Shown: in pieces, positions 38,569 through 47,587 of the stretch
Layout: each line of letters starts with the position of its first letter
How positions within the stretch are numbered: position 1 is the stretch's first letter
Source of the DNA: Streptomyces klenkii
GTDB lineage: Bacteria; Actinomycetota; Actinomycetes; Streptomycetales; Streptomycetaceae
DNA: 64,000 bases
Direction of reading: 5' to 3'
Assembly: GCF_003626645.1 (NCBI RefSeq)
Contig: NZ_RBAM01000021.1
Location: 1-64,000, forward strand
Notes under the pieces: generated by a model
Seen by the model: only the letters and a program-made list of their open reading frames with translations
The model's database searches: none
Told to the model about the DNA's origin: nothing
Position numbers and translations under genes: made by a program

Positions 38569-39352
38569 GGGCCGGCCTCGTGCGCAGCCGCCACGGCATG
38601 ACCACCGATTCGAGCTGGACGGCCAGGTTCATCTTCGACTCCCCGGCGGCGCGGTCCTCGAAGTGGATGGGCACCTCCATGACGGTGTACCCGGCCTTCA
38701 GCGCCCGGTACTTCATCTCCACCTGGAAGCTGTAGCCGGCGCTGTCGACGGTCTCCAGGTCGATGGCGGCGATGGCGGCGGCGGACCACAGGTTGAAGCC
38801 GCCGGTGATGTCCCGGACGCGGGTGCCCAGGACGGTGCTGGCGTAGGCGTTGGCCCAGCGGGAGAGCAGCTTGCGGTGGACCTTCCAGGCGTCCGAGAGG
38901 GAGCCGCCGGGCACGTACCGGCTGCCGACGACGACGTCCGCGCCGGTCGCGAGGGCGACCCCGAGCATCTCGGGGATCTTCGCCGCGGGGTGGCTGCCGT
39001 CGGCGTCCATCTGGAGGACGTAGGCGGCGCCTTCGGAGACGGCCCGGGCCATGCCCGCGGCGTAGGCGCGGCCGAGGCCGTCCTTGGTGGTGCGGTGCAG
39101 GACGCCCATCCGGGTGCGGCCGGGCTCGTTGTACTTCTCGGCCAGCTGTTCGGCGATCCTGCCGGTGCCGTCGGGGCTGTTGTCGTCGACGACGAGCAGC
39201 CGCAGGCCCTCCAGGGGCAGGGCCATGAGCGCCTCGGCCATGGTGGCGAGGTTCGCCGCCTCGTTGTACGTGGGCATGACGACGGTCGTCGCGGTGCGGC
39301 CCCACTCCGCGGGCAGCGGGGGCGCCGGGGCGGGGGTACGGGGTGCGCTCAT
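38543..39352 (-). CDS. Polyprenyl-phosphate-mannose synthase (GT2)
   Basis: 269 residues with a single GT-A domain: VVMPTYNEAANLATMAEAL, LLVVDDNSPDGTGRIAEQL, LQMDADGSHP (metal-binding), VGSRYVPGGS and the FQVEMKYRAL motif of DPM1-type enzymes. It moves mannose from GDP-mannose to a polyprenyl phosphate on the cytoplasmic face and so makes the donor for the GT-C enzymes encoded around it. It has no membrane helices, like most actinobacterial members. It begins the coupled run and lies downstream of the pyrophosphorylase gene with a purine-rich gap between them. Confidence 0.93.
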   Translation of the reverse strand: MSAPRTPAPAPPLPAEWGRTATTVVMPTYNEAANLATMAEALMALPLEGLRLLVVDDNSPDGTGRIAEQLAEKYNEPGRTRMGVLHRTTKDGLGRAYAAGMARAVSEGAAYVLQMDADGSHPAAKIPEMLGVALATGADVVVGSRYVPGGSLSDAWKVHRKLLSRWANAYASTVLGTRVRDITGGFNLWSAAAIAAIDLETVDSAGYSFQVEMKYRALKAGYTVMEVPIHFEDRAAGESKMNLAVQLESVVMPWRLRTRPARAAGRRAR

Positions 39353-39405
39353 GGGCTGGTCCTCGGGGTTCGTCGGGCGGCGGGAGTGCGCCGGGACATC
39401 AAGGA

Positions 39406-39441
39406 GGGGAAAGGAAGGGGAGGGGGAAGGATGGGGAGGGG
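39406..39441 (+). other. Potential G-quadruplex tract between two mannose-pathway genes
   Basis: Five runs of four or five G (39406-39409, 39417-39420, 39422-39426, 39433-39436, 39438-39441) are separated by 1-7 bases within 36 bp. The tract is on the strand opposite to transcription, so it forms on the template DNA rather than in the mRNA. It lies in the 108-bp gap between the pyrophosphorylase stop and the synthase start. Confidence 0.6.
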
Positions 39442-39460
39442 AAAGCAGAGCGGGAAGGGC

Positions 39461-40540
39461 TCAGGCGGCGGAGAAGCGGATGGCCGCGTCGGGGATGGCC
39501 GTGCCGCACCAGATGCGGGCGCCGTCGCACAGTTCGTTGTCGGCGCCGACCTCCGCGTGGTCGCCGATCACCACGCCGTCGAGGGCGGTGCGCGGCCCGA
39601 CCCGGGCGCCCTGGCCGATCATGCTCGCGCGGATCCGGGCGCCGGCCTCGATGCGGGCGCCGTCCAGGACGACGGACCCGTCGACCTCGGCGCCCGCCGC
39701 GACATACGCGCCCGCGCCGACGACCGTGCCGCCGGTCAGCACGGCACCGGGCTCGACGCGGGCCCCGGGCAGCAGAAGGTGCTCACCCGGCTCCCCGGGG
39801 ACGGCGGGCGAGCGCACGACGCCCCGGACGAGGTCGGCCGACGCCTGTACGAAGGAGGCGGGGCGGCCGAGGTCCAGCCAGTACGAGGCGTCGACCACGC
39901 CGTGCAGCAGCGCGCCGGAGGACAGCAGGCCGGGGAAGGTCTCGCGTTCGACGGAGACCGGGCGTCCGGTGGGGATGGTGTCGATGACGTCGCGCCGGAA
40001 GACGTAGGCCCCGGCGTTGATCTGGTCGGTGACGATCTCCTCGGGGCGGCGCGGCTTCTCGGTGAAGGCCAGGACGCGCCCGTCGGCGTCGGTGGGGACG
40101 AGCCCGAAGGCCCTGGGGTCGGCCACCCGGGTCAGGTGCAGGGTGACGTCGGCCTGCGCCCGTTCGTGGCGGCGCAGCAGGCCTCTGATGTCGAGTCCGG
40201 TGAGGATGTCGCCGTTGAAGACGAGGACGGGGCCGCCGGGGCCGGTGGTGAGGGCGTCCGCCGCGCTGCGGATGGCGCCGCCGGTGCCGAGCGGCTCCTT
40301 CTCGGTGACGTAGGTCAGGCGCAGGCCGTGGGCGGAGCCGTCGCCGAAGTAGGGCTCGAAGACCTCGGCGAGGTAGGAGGTGGCCAGGACGACGTGGCGG
40401 ACGCCGGCGGCCCGGGCGCGGGCGAGCTGGTGGGCGATGAAGGGCACCCCGGCGGCCGGGACCATCGGCTTCGGCGTGTTGAGGGTGAGCGGCCGGAGCC
40501 GGGTTCCCTTGCCGCCGACGAGCAGTACCGCCTCTGTCAT
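39461..40540 (-). CDS. Sugar-1-phosphate nucleotidylyltransferase (mannose-1-phosphate guanylyltransferase-like)
   Basis: 359 residues from the ATG at 40540 with GAGGAC upstream. The N-terminus TEAVLLVGGKGTRLRPLTLN...PKPM is the nucleotide-binding signature. The catalytic domain includes FNGDILTG (metal-binding Asp) and EKPRRPEE. From about residue 245 there are left-handed beta-helix repeats (VLTGGTVVGAGAYVAAGAEV). It makes an NDP-sugar from a sugar-1-phosphate. GDP-mannose is the likely product, since the next gene is a polyprenyl-phosphate-mannose synthase, but this is inferred from context. It is the first gene of the unit, divergent from gtrA. Confidence 0.88.
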   Translation of the reverse strand: MTEAVLLVGGKGTRLRPLTLNTPKPMVPAAGVPFIAHQLARARAAGVRHVVLATSYLAEVFEPYFGDGSAHGLRLTYVTEKEPLGTGGAIRSAADALTTGPGGPVLVFNGDILTGLDIRGLLRRHERAQADVTLHLTRVADPRAFGLVPTDADGRVLAFTEKPRRPEEIVTDQINAGAYVFRRDVIDTIPTGRPVSVERETFPGLLSSGALLHGVVDASYWLDLGRPASFVQASADLVRGVVRSPAVPGEPGEHLLLPGARVEPGAVLTGGTVVGAGAYVAAGAEVDGSVVLDGARIEAGARIRASMIGQGARVGPRTALDGVVIGDHAEVGADNELCDGARIWCGTAIPDAAIRFSAA

Positions 40541-40588
40541 GCCACTGTCCTCGCCGTCGTCATCGCACTGTGTCAGTTTTTGCGGCAA

Positions 40589-40617
40589 TTTACACTACAA
40601 TCGGTTCTCTACGACAA
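40589..40617 (-). promoter_or_regulatory. Candidate promoter of the pyrophosphorylase-glycosyltransferase unit
   Basis: On the minus strand TTGTCG (40617-40612), 17 bases, TGTAAA (40594-40589) lie in a clearly AT-rich island (40570-40620). A start near 40582 would leave a 42-nt leader before the ATG at 40540. The plus strand of the same island carries TACAAT (40596-40601), which may serve the divergent gtrA gene. Confidence 0.4.
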
Positions 40618-40669
40618 ATGTCTGCTTTGCGTGGCGGCCATACCGGGACGACCGTAATGGGAGAGGCCC

Positions 40670-41266
40670 TTGCGACCCCTGCGTTCCTTGCGACCGGCAG
40701 CAGCACCGGGGCTCGCGGCCCTCGGCCGGGAGTTCGCCAAGTTCGGCACCGTGGGCGGCCTCGGCATCGTCGTCAACCTCGCGGTCTTCAACCTCTGCCG
40801 TACGGTCACCGGCCTGCCGGTCGTGCGGTGCAGCGTGATCGCCACGGTGGTCGCCATCGCCTTCAACTACCTGGGGCTGCGTCACTTCGCCTACCGGGAC
40901 CGCGACAGGAGCCGGCGCAGCCGCCAGGTCGCCCTCTTCGCCGCCTTCAGCGCCGTCGGGCTGGTGATCGAGAACGGGGTGCTCTACGCGGCCACGTACA
41001 CGTTCGGCTGGGACACCCCGTTCCAGAACAACCTCTTCAAGTTCCTGGGCATCGGCGCCGCCACGCTCTTCCGCTTCTGGTCCTACCGGGCCTGGGTGTT
41101 CAGAGCGCTGCTCCCGGGCGACACGAGCGACACGGGCGACACGGGTGGCGCCAACGGCACAGGCAGCACGAGCAGCACCGGCAGCCCCACGGATCACGGC
41201 GAGCCCTCGAACAACACGAGCAACCCCGCCGCGTACCACCCCGAGACCACCGCACCTCCACCGTAG
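40670..41266 (+). CDS. GtrA-family membrane protein (polyprenyl-linked sugar translocation)
   Basis: 198 residues from a TTG at 40670 behind GGGAGAGG. Four predicted helices cover the first 140 residues with the family pattern FAKFGTVGGLGIVVNLAVFN, VVAIAFNYLGLRHFAYRDR and NLFKFLGIGAATLFRFWSYR. A 60-residue Gly/Ser/Thr/Asp-rich tail follows (DTSDTGDTGGANGTGSTSS). GtrA-like proteins are thought to flip or assist polyprenyl-phosphate sugars across the membrane, which fits the neighbouring synthase and GT-C enzymes. The tail overlaps the convergent GT gene by 73 bp. Confidence 0.87.
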   Translation: MRPLRSLRPAAAPGLAALGREFAKFGTVGGLGIVVNLAVFNLCRTVTGLPVVRCSVIATVVAIAFNYLGLRHFAYRDRDRSRRSRQVALFAAFSAVGLVIENGVLYAATYTFGWDTPFQNNLFKFLGIGAATLFRFWSYRAWVFRALLPGDTSDTGDTGGANGTGSTSSTGSPTDHGEPSNNTSNPAAYHPETTAPPP

Positions 41267-42465
41267 AGACACACCCGCACCCCTAGCGGAGCACGCGCGA
41301 GCGGCCTCGCCGCCAACAGCAGCAGAACCGGCAGGAACGGCAGCATGAAGCGCGGCTTGGACAGCGGCGAACCCGGCGTTCCCACTATCAGCACCCACGC
41401 CAGCGCGACCGTCGCCACCAGCGGCCACGGCACCCGCCGGTCCCGGGCCAGCGCCCACACCCCGACCGCGCCCAGCACCAGCACCGCGATCACCGCGGCG
41501 GTCCGCAGATCGGCCATCCGCCCGGCGTGCCGGTACAGCAGCATGTCCTTCAGCACGTGCGCCGTCCCCGCACCGAAGTCGAACGACTGTCCCCACGCGC
41601 GCTCGGCCTCGAACCAGCCGTCGACGCGCCCCACCTTGCTCCCCAGGAACAGCCAGCTCGCGAGTATCCCCAGCGGGGCCGTCAGCACGGCCACCCAGGC
41701 GCGCCAGGCGCGCCGGCCGCCCCGCTGCTGGATCAGCTCCCACCCGGCCGCCAGCCCCACCGTGCCCACCAGCACCGACGCGGACGGCCGCACCGCCCCC
41801 GCCACGGCGCACAGCGCCGCCGCCGTCAGCCAGCGGCGCTCCAGCACGGCCAGCAGCGTCCAGATCAGCGCCGCGCTGAAGACGGCCTCCGAGTAGGGCA
41901 CCCACAGCGCGAACGCGTACGGCGAGCACGCCCACAGCGCCACGCACGCGTACCCGGCGCCCGGCCGCCCGCCGACCGCCCGCACCAGCCGGAAGACGCC
42001 CGCAGCCGCCACGGACGCCGCCGCCCACGACACCACCACCCCGGCCCACACCATGGGCAGCGCCGTCACCAGGTGCACCGCCCGGATCAGCGCGGGCACC
42101 AGCGGAAAGAACGCCAGCCTGCTGAACTTGGGCTCGCCGTCCGGGCCGTAGGGGATCTCCCCCGGATAGCCGTGCTGCGCGATGTGCAGGTAGTGGCCGC
42201 TGTCCCAGCGGCGCAGCACCATCTCCGGCGTCCGCCCGAAGTGCCGGCTGACCAGCAGCATGACCGTGAAGCCGACGGCCGCCACCACCAGGTAGAGGGC
42301 CACCGCACGGGCGGTCTGGTGCCGGGCGTACGCCGGTGGGCCCGGCCGGGCGGAGCTCCCGGCGGCAGGCTTCCCGGCGACGGCGGGAGCGGAGACGGAA
42401 AGGGCTGCTGAGGAGGGGGACGCGGACCCCGAAGGATCGGACGTCAACCGGAAAACGGCCTTCAT
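41194..42465 (-). CDS. PIG-V/GT-C-type integral membrane mannosyltransferase
   Basis: 423 residues from the ATG at 42465 (GAGGGA just upstream). After a Ser/Ala/Pro-rich cytoplasmic start and helix 1, the outside loop RRWDSGHYLHIAQHGYPGEI contains the aspartate and the WDSGHY block characteristic of PIG-V-related mannosyltransferases. Eight to nine more helices follow. It should use polyprenyl-phosphate-mannose. The 3' end overlaps gtrA on the opposite strand. It is monocistronic, with a terminator from the downstream gdhB region on its 5' side. Confidence 0.87.
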   Translation of the reverse strand: MKAVFRLTSDPSGSASPSSAALSVSAPAVAGKPAAGSSARPGPPAYARHQTARAVALYLVVAAVGFTVMLLVSRHFGRTPEMVLRRWDSGHYLHIAQHGYPGEIPYGPDGEPKFSRLAFFPLVPALIRAVHLVTALPMVWAGVVVSWAAASVAAAGVFRLVRAVGGRPGAGYACVALWACSPYAFALWVPYSEAVFSAALIWTLLAVLERRWLTAAALCAVAGAVRPSASVLVGTVGLAAGWELIQQRGGRRAWRAWVAVLTAPLGILASWLFLGSKVGRVDGWFEAERAWGQSFDFGAGTAHVLKDMLLYRHAGRMADLRTAAVIAVLVLGAVGVWALARDRRVPWPLVATVALAWVLIVGTPGSPLSKPRFMLPFLPVLLLLAARPLARAPLGVRVCLYGGGAVVSGWYAAGLLVLFEGSP

Positions 42466-42488
42466 TCGTCCCTCATAGCACGGCAAAA

Positions 42489-42523
42489 GGACGGCCCCGG
42501 GGGATTTGTCCCCAGGGCCGTCC
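42489..42523 (-). terminator. Hairpin between gdhB and the PIG-V-type gene
   Basis: GGACGGCCC and GGGCCGTCC arms with inner GGGGA/TCCCC (one C-A mismatch) surround a short loop. The plus strand continues CTTGTTC and the minus strand TTTTGCCG, so the minus-strand reading has the U-run. It ends transcripts coming from gdhB. Confidence 0.75.
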
Positions 42524-42560
42524 CTTGTTCACTCCGGCGTCAGCGGTGCGTCATTTCCTC

Positions 42561-42592
42561 CGCGATTCCGCGCGCCGGCGCGCGGAATCGCG
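42561..42592. terminator. 32-bp perfect palindrome after gdhB
   Basis: The sequence from 42561 to 42592 is its own reverse complement (arms CGCGATTCCGCGCGCC). It begins 7 bases after the gdhB stop on the minus strand. With the hairpin at 42489 it forms a double terminator. Confidence 0.75.
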
Positions 42593-42598
42593 CGCCCG

Positions 42599-45500
42599 TC
42601 AGCTGTGCGTCCGCAGCAGGGTGCGCATCGTCCGCATGGCGACCGACAGGTTCGCCAGGTCGAAGGCGTCCGACCCGCGGATCTCGTCGAGCGTGGTGCG
42701 CGCCCGGCCGAGGATCGCCGCGTTCTTCTCCTCCCAGGAGGCGAAGCGCTGCTCCGGCGTCGAGGAGCCGTTGCCCACCGAGAGGATGTCCGCCGTGAGC
42801 GCGGCGTGCGCCGCGTACAGGTCCTCGCGGATGGAGGCGCGGGCCATCGACTGCCAGCGGTCGGCCCGCGGCAGCTCGATGATCCGGTCCATCAGCTGGG
42901 TGATGTGCAGCCGGTCGGCGAGGTCGTAGTAGACCTCGGCCACGTCCAGAGGCTCCTTGCCGGCGCGGTCGGCGACCGCGACGACGTCCAGCGCCGGGAA
43001 GACGGAGGAGAAGCCCGCCACGCGCACGGCCAGCTCGTCCGGCACCCCGGCCGCCACCAGCTCGTCGTGGATGCCCTGCCACCACTCGATGTCGGCGCCC
43101 TTGAGCAGCTTGGGCAGCTCGTCCCAGACCTTGGCGACGCCGTCGTGGAAGAACTCGATCGTCCCGGCCAGCTCCAGCGGCTGCGGCCGGTTGTTGAGCA
43201 GCCAGCGGGTGCCGCGCTCGACCAGGCGCCGCGAGTGCAGCCGGATCCGGGTCTGCACGTCGGCGGGGACCACGTTGTCCAGGCCCTCGACGGCGTCCCA
43301 CACGGAGCCCAGCTCGAAGATGGCGCGGGCGGCGGTCTGCGCCCGGACGATCTCCTCCAGCGAGGCGCCGGTCTCCTCCCGCAGGCGGTGCAGGAAGGTG
43401 GAGCCGCCGCTGTTGACCGTGTCGTTGACCAGAACGGTCGTGATGATCTCCCGTCGCAGGGCGTGCGCGTCGACCTGCTCGCGGTAGCCCGTGGTCAGCG
43501 GCTGCGGGAAGTAGGCGTGCAGCAGCCGCTCCAGGTACGGGTCGTCGGGCAGCCCGGTGGCGAGCAGCTCCTCTGCCGTGGTGATCTTGATGTAGGCGAG
43601 GAGGACGGCCAGCTCCGGCTGGGTCAGGCCGCGGCCCGCGGAGAGCCGCTCGCGGATCTGCCGGTCGGTGGGCAGGAACTCCAGGGCCCGGTCCAGGTGG
43701 CCGTCCCGGCCGAGGCGGCGCATGATCCGCTGGTGGGCGTGGAGCAGGCTGGGGGCCTGCGCCACGGCGTTGGCCAGGGCCACGTTCTGCGCGTAGTTGT
43801 TGCGCAGGACGAGCTCGCCGACCTCGTCGGTCATCTCGGCGAGGAGCTTGTTGCGCTGCTTGACGGTCATGTCGCCGTCGGTGACGAGCGCGTTGAGCAG
43901 GATCTTGATGTTCACCTCGTGGTCGGAGGTGTCCACGCCGGCGCTGTTGTCGATCGCGTCGGTGTTGATCCGGCCGCCGTTCGAGGCGAACTCGATCCGG
44001 CCGAGCTGGGTCAGGCCCAGGTTGCCGCCCTCGCCGACGACCTTGACGCGCAGGTCCTGGCCGTCGACGCGGATGGCGTCGTTGGCCTTGTCGCCGACGT
44101 CCGCGTGGGACTCGGTGGAGGCCTTGACGTACGTGCCGATGCCGCCGTTCCACAGCAGATCGACCGGCGAGCGCAGGATGGCCTTCATCAGCTCGGCGGG
44201 GGTCATCTTGGTGACGCCCGCCTCGATGCCGAGGGCCGCCCGCACGTGCGCGTTGACCGGGATCGACTTGGCGCTGCGCGGGTGGATGCCGCCGCCCGCG
44301 GACAGCAGCTCCTTGTTGTAGTCGGCCCAGGACGAGCGGGGCAGCTCGAACAGGCGGCGGCGCTCGGCGTAGGAGACGGCCGCGTCCGGCGACGGGTCGA
44401 TGAAGATGTGCCGGTGGTCGAAGGCGGCGACCAGGCGGATGTGCTCGGAGAGCAGCATGCCGTTGCCGAAGACGTCACCGGACATGTCGCCGACGCCGAC
44501 GACCGTGAAGTCCTCGGTCTGGGTGTCGTGGCCGAGCTCCTGGAAGTGGCGCTTGACCGACTCCCAGGCGCCGCGGGCGGTGATGCCCATGCCCTTGTGG
44601 TCGTAGCCGGCCGAGCCGCCGGAGGCGAAGGCGTCGCCGAGCCAGAAGCCGTAGGACTGGGCGACCTCGTTGGCGATGTCCGAGAACGTCGCGGTGCCCT
44701 TGTCGGCGGCGACGACGAGGTAGGTGTCGTCCTCGTCGTGGCGGACGACGTCCTTCGGGGGCACGACCTCGCCGCCGACCATGTTGTCGGTGATGTCGAG
44801 GAGGCCGGAGATGAAGGTCTTGTACGAGGCGATGCCCTCGGCCAGCCACGCGTCGCGGTCCACGGACGGGTCGGGCAGGCGCTTGCCGACGAAGCCGCCC
44901 TTGGCGCCCACCGGCACGATGACGGTGTTCTTCACCATCTGGGCCTTGACCAGGCCGAGGATCTCCGTACGGAAGTCCTCGCGGCGGTCGGACCAGCGCA
45001 GGCCGCCTCGGGCGACCTTGCCGAAGCGCAGGTGCACGCCCTCGACGCGCGGCGAGTACACCCAGATCTCGAAGGCCGGGCGGGGCGCCGGCAGCTCGGG
45101 GATGGCCTGCGGGTCGAGCTTGATGGACAGGTACGGGCGGGGCCGGCCGTCCGCGTCGCGCTGGAAGTGGTTGGTGCGCAGCGTGGCCTTGATGACGGTG
45201 AGGAAGGCCCGCAGGATGCGGTCCTCGTCCAGGCTCGCGACCTGGTCCAGGGCGCCGTCCAGCTCCTCCATCAGGCCGTCGATGAGCTCGTTGCCGGCGC
45301 GCTGGAGCGCGGGCGACATCCGGGCCTCGAAGAGGTTGACCAGCAGGCGGGTGGTGTGGACGTTGTTGCTGAGGGTGTCCTCCATGTACGCCTGGCTGAA
45401 CGGCCAGGCGGCCTGCCGCAAGTACTTGGCGTAGGCGCGGAGCACCATGGCCTGCCGCCAGTCGAGACCGGCCCGCAGCACCAGGTTGTTGAAGTTGTCG

Positions 45501-47587
45501 TTCTCCGCGGCACCGGTCCACACGGCCGCGAAGGCCTCCTGGAAGCGGGCGCGGGCGTCGTCGCCCTCGATCCGCTCGGGCATGCGCAGCCCGAAGTCGT
45601 AGATCCAGGCGGTCGTCCGGTCCGAGCAGCGCAGCTCGTACGGGCGCTCGTCGACGACCTCGACGCCGAGGCGCTGGAGGACCGGCAGGACGGCGGAGAG
45701 GGAGACCGGCTCGCCCGTGCGGTAGATCTTGAAGCGGCGCTCGCCGGGGGCCGCGCCGACCGGCTCGTAGAGGCTGAGCTCGAAGTCGCGGTCGCCGCCG
45801 GCGGTGGTCAGCTTCTCCAGGTGGCCGAGGTCGGCGACGGCGGCGCGCGGGGTGTGGTCGGCCTTGTAGCCCTCGGGGAAGGCCTGGCCGTAGCGGCGCA
45901 GCAGCTCGGCGGCGCGCTCCTCGCCGGCCTCGGCGGTCAGCGTCTCCGCGAAGCCGTCCGCCCAGGAGCGGGCGGCCTCGACGAGGCGGGCCTCGATGCG
46001 GTCGGCGTCGGCGTCGGTGAGGTCGGGCAGGGTGGCGCCCGGCGCGACGCGGATGACGAAGTGCAGCCGGGAGAGGACCGACTCGGTGTTCCAGGCGGTG
46101 AAGTCGACGCTGGTGCCGCCGAGCTCCTCCTTGAGGATGTCGATCAGGCGCAGCCGCACGCCGGTGGTGTAGCGGTCGCGCGGGAGGTAGACCAGCGCCG
46201 AGTAGTAGCGCCCGTACTCCTCCTGGCGCAGGTACAGCCGCAGGCGGCGGCGCTCCTGGAGGTAGAGCACGCTGGTGGCGATGGAGCGCAGCTGGTCGGC
46301 GGCGATCTGGAAGAGCTCGTCGCGCGGGTAGGTCTCCAGGATCTGGAGCAGGTCGCGGCCGTCGTGGCTGTCGGGCGTGAAGCCGGCGTCGGCGAGGACC
46401 TTCTGGACCTTGCGGCGGATCACCGGGACGCGGCGCACGGACTCGGTGTACGCGGCCGAGGAGAACAGGCCGAGGAAGCGGCGCTCGCCGGTCACGTTGC
46501 CGTCGGCGTCGAACTTCTTGACGCCCACGTAGTCGAGGTAGGAGGGCCGGTGGACCGTGGCGCGGCTGTTGGCCTTGGTCAGGACGAGCCGCTTGTGCTC
46601 ACGGGCCTTGGCGCGGGCGTCGGCGGGCAGCCGGTTGAACGACGGGGACGCCGGGCGCGGCAGGTGCGAGTGCGGGCCGTGGTGGTCCTCGTCGTGGTGC
46701 GAGGGGTCGGAGCGCAGGATGCCGAGGCCGGTGCCGGGGACGGCGGTGAGCACGTCCTCCTCGGTGCCGTCGGTGGCGAGCTTCGTCAGCTCGTACTCGC
46801 GGTAGCCGAGGAAGGTGAAGTGGTCGGCGGCCAGCCAGCGCAGCAGCTCGCGGGCCTCGGTGGTCTCCGAGGAGGGGACGTCCGCCGGGGCGGGCTCCTC
46901 GGGCAGCTCGTCGGCGATGCGCAGGGCCGCGTCGCGCATCTTGGACCAGTCCTCGACGGCCTCGCGGACGTCGGAGAGGACGCGCAGCAGGTCGGCGGCG
47001 ATCTGCTTGAGGTCGCCGCGGTCGGTCTCGCGGTCGATCTCGACGTGGATCCAGGACTCGGTGAGGGCGTCGTGCGGCAGCACGGCGTCCTTCCCGCTGC
47101 CGTGGGCGTCGCAGCTGGCGCCGAGGACCTCGAGCAGGCGGCCGGTGACGTCACGGCGCACGACCATCTGCGGGTGGATCACGACGTGGATGCCGCGGCC
47201 CTGGCGGGAGAGCTCGTTGGTCACCGAGTCGACCAGGAAGGGCATGTCGTCGGTGACGACCTCGACCACGGAGTGGCTGCACGTCCAGCCGTTCTCCTCG
47301 ACCGTCGGGGTGTGCACCCTGACGTTGGCCGTGCCCTGCGGGCGCGTCTCGGCGAGGCGGTAGTGGGAGACGGCCGCGCCGAAGACGTCGACCGGGTCGC
47401 GACCGGCCAGGTCCTCCGGGGCGGTGTGCAGGTAGTAGCGCTGGAGGTACGCGGTCAGCGTCTCCGGGTCGAGCCCCGCCTCGCTCTTCTGCCCCGTCGG
47501 TTGCTGCCCCCCGGCCGGGCTGTTCTCAGCGACGCGGGCCGCCCGCTCCAGCAGCTCTGCCTTGGCTTCGTCCAGCTTGGTCTGCAT
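42599..47587 (-). CDS. gdhB: Large NAD-specific glutamate dehydrogenase
   Basis: 1662 residues from the ATG at 47587 (AGGAG 9 bases upstream), the size of the roughly 180-kDa GDH class. A long N-terminal region with ACT-like segments precedes the catalytic domain, which begins about residue 850 (RFGKVARGGLRWSDRREDF; VIVPVGAKGGFVGKR). The Rossmann NAD-binding part and a long helical C-terminus follow. It converts glutamate to 2-oxoglutarate and ammonia and works mainly in catabolism. The gene is monocistronic and ends at the palindrome at 42561. The N-terminal start MQTKLDEAKAELLERAARVA matches actinobacterial members. Alternative upstream ATGs (to 47641) lack good binding sites. Confidence 0.95.
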   Translation of the reverse strand: MQTKLDEAKAELLERAARVAENSPAGGQQPTGQKSEAGLDPETLTAYLQRYYLHTAPEDLAGRDPVDVFGAAVSHYRLAETRPQGTANVRVHTPTVEENGWTCSHSVVEVVTDDMPFLVDSVTNELSRQGRGIHVVIHPQMVVRRDVTGRLLEVLGASCDAHGSGKDAVLPHDALTESWIHVEIDRETDRGDLKQIAADLLRVLSDVREAVEDWSKMRDAALRIADELPEEPAPADVPSSETTEARELLRWLAADHFTFLGYREYELTKLATDGTEEDVLTAVPGTGLGILRSDPSHHDEDHHGPHSHLPRPASPSFNRLPADARAKAREHKRLVLTKANSRATVHRPSYLDYVGVKKFDADGNVTGERRFLGLFSSAAYTESVRRVPVIRRKVQKVLADAGFTPDSHDGRDLLQILETYPRDELFQIAADQLRSIATSVLYLQERRRLRLYLRQEEYGRYYSALVYLPRDRYTTGVRLRLIDILKEELGGTSVDFTAWNTESVLSRLHFVIRVAPGATLPDLTDADADRIEARLVEAARSWADGFAETLTAEAGEERAAELLRRYGQAFPEGYKADHTPRAAVADLGHLEKLTTAGGDRDFELSLYEPVGAAPGERRFKIYRTGEPVSLSAVLPVLQRLGVEVVDERPYELRCSDRTTAWIYDFGLRMPERIEGDDARARFQEAFAAVWTGAAENDNFNNLVLRAGLDWRQAMVLRAYAKYLRQAAWPFSQAYMEDTLSNNVHTTRLLVNLFEARMSPALQRAGNELIDGLMEELDGALDQVASLDEDRILRAFLTVIKATLRTNHFQRDADGRPRPYLSIKLDPQAIPELPAPRPAFEIWVYSPRVEGVHLRFGKVARGGLRWSDRREDFRTEILGLVKAQMVKNTVIVPVGAKGGFVGKRLPDPSVDRDAWLAEGIASYKTFISGLLDITDNMVGGEVVPPKDVVRHDEDDTYLVVAADKGTATFSDIANEVAQSYGFWLGDAFASGGSAGYDHKGMGITARGAWESVKRHFQELGHDTQTEDFTVVGVGDMSGDVFGNGMLLSEHIRLVAAFDHRHIFIDPSPDAAVSYAERRRLFELPRSSWADYNKELLSAGGGIHPRSAKSIPVNAHVRAALGIEAGVTKMTPAELMKAILRSPVDLLWNGGIGTYVKASTESHADVGDKANDAIRVDGQDLRVKVVGEGGNLGLTQLGRIEFASNGGRINTDAIDNSAGVDTSDHEVNIKILLNALVTDGDMTVKQRNKLLAEMTDEVGELVLRNNYAQNVALANAVAQAPSLLHAHQRIMRRLGRDGHLDRALEFLPTDRQIRERLSAGRGLTQPELAVLLAYIKITTAEELLATGLPDDPYLERLLHAYFPQPLTTGYREQVDAHALRREIITTVLVNDTVNSGGSTFLHRLREETGASLEEIVRAQTAARAIFELGSVWDAVEGLDNVVPADVQTRIRLHSRRLVERGTRWLLNNRPQPLELAGTIEFFHDGVAKVWDELPKLLKGADIEWWQGIHDELVAAGVPDELAVRVAGFSSVFPALDVVAVADRAGKEPLDVAEVYYDLADRLHITQLMDRIIELPRADRWQSMARASIREDLYAAHAALTADILSVGNGSSTPEQRFASWEEKNAAILGRARTTLDEIRGSDAFDLANLSVAMRTMRTLLRTHS

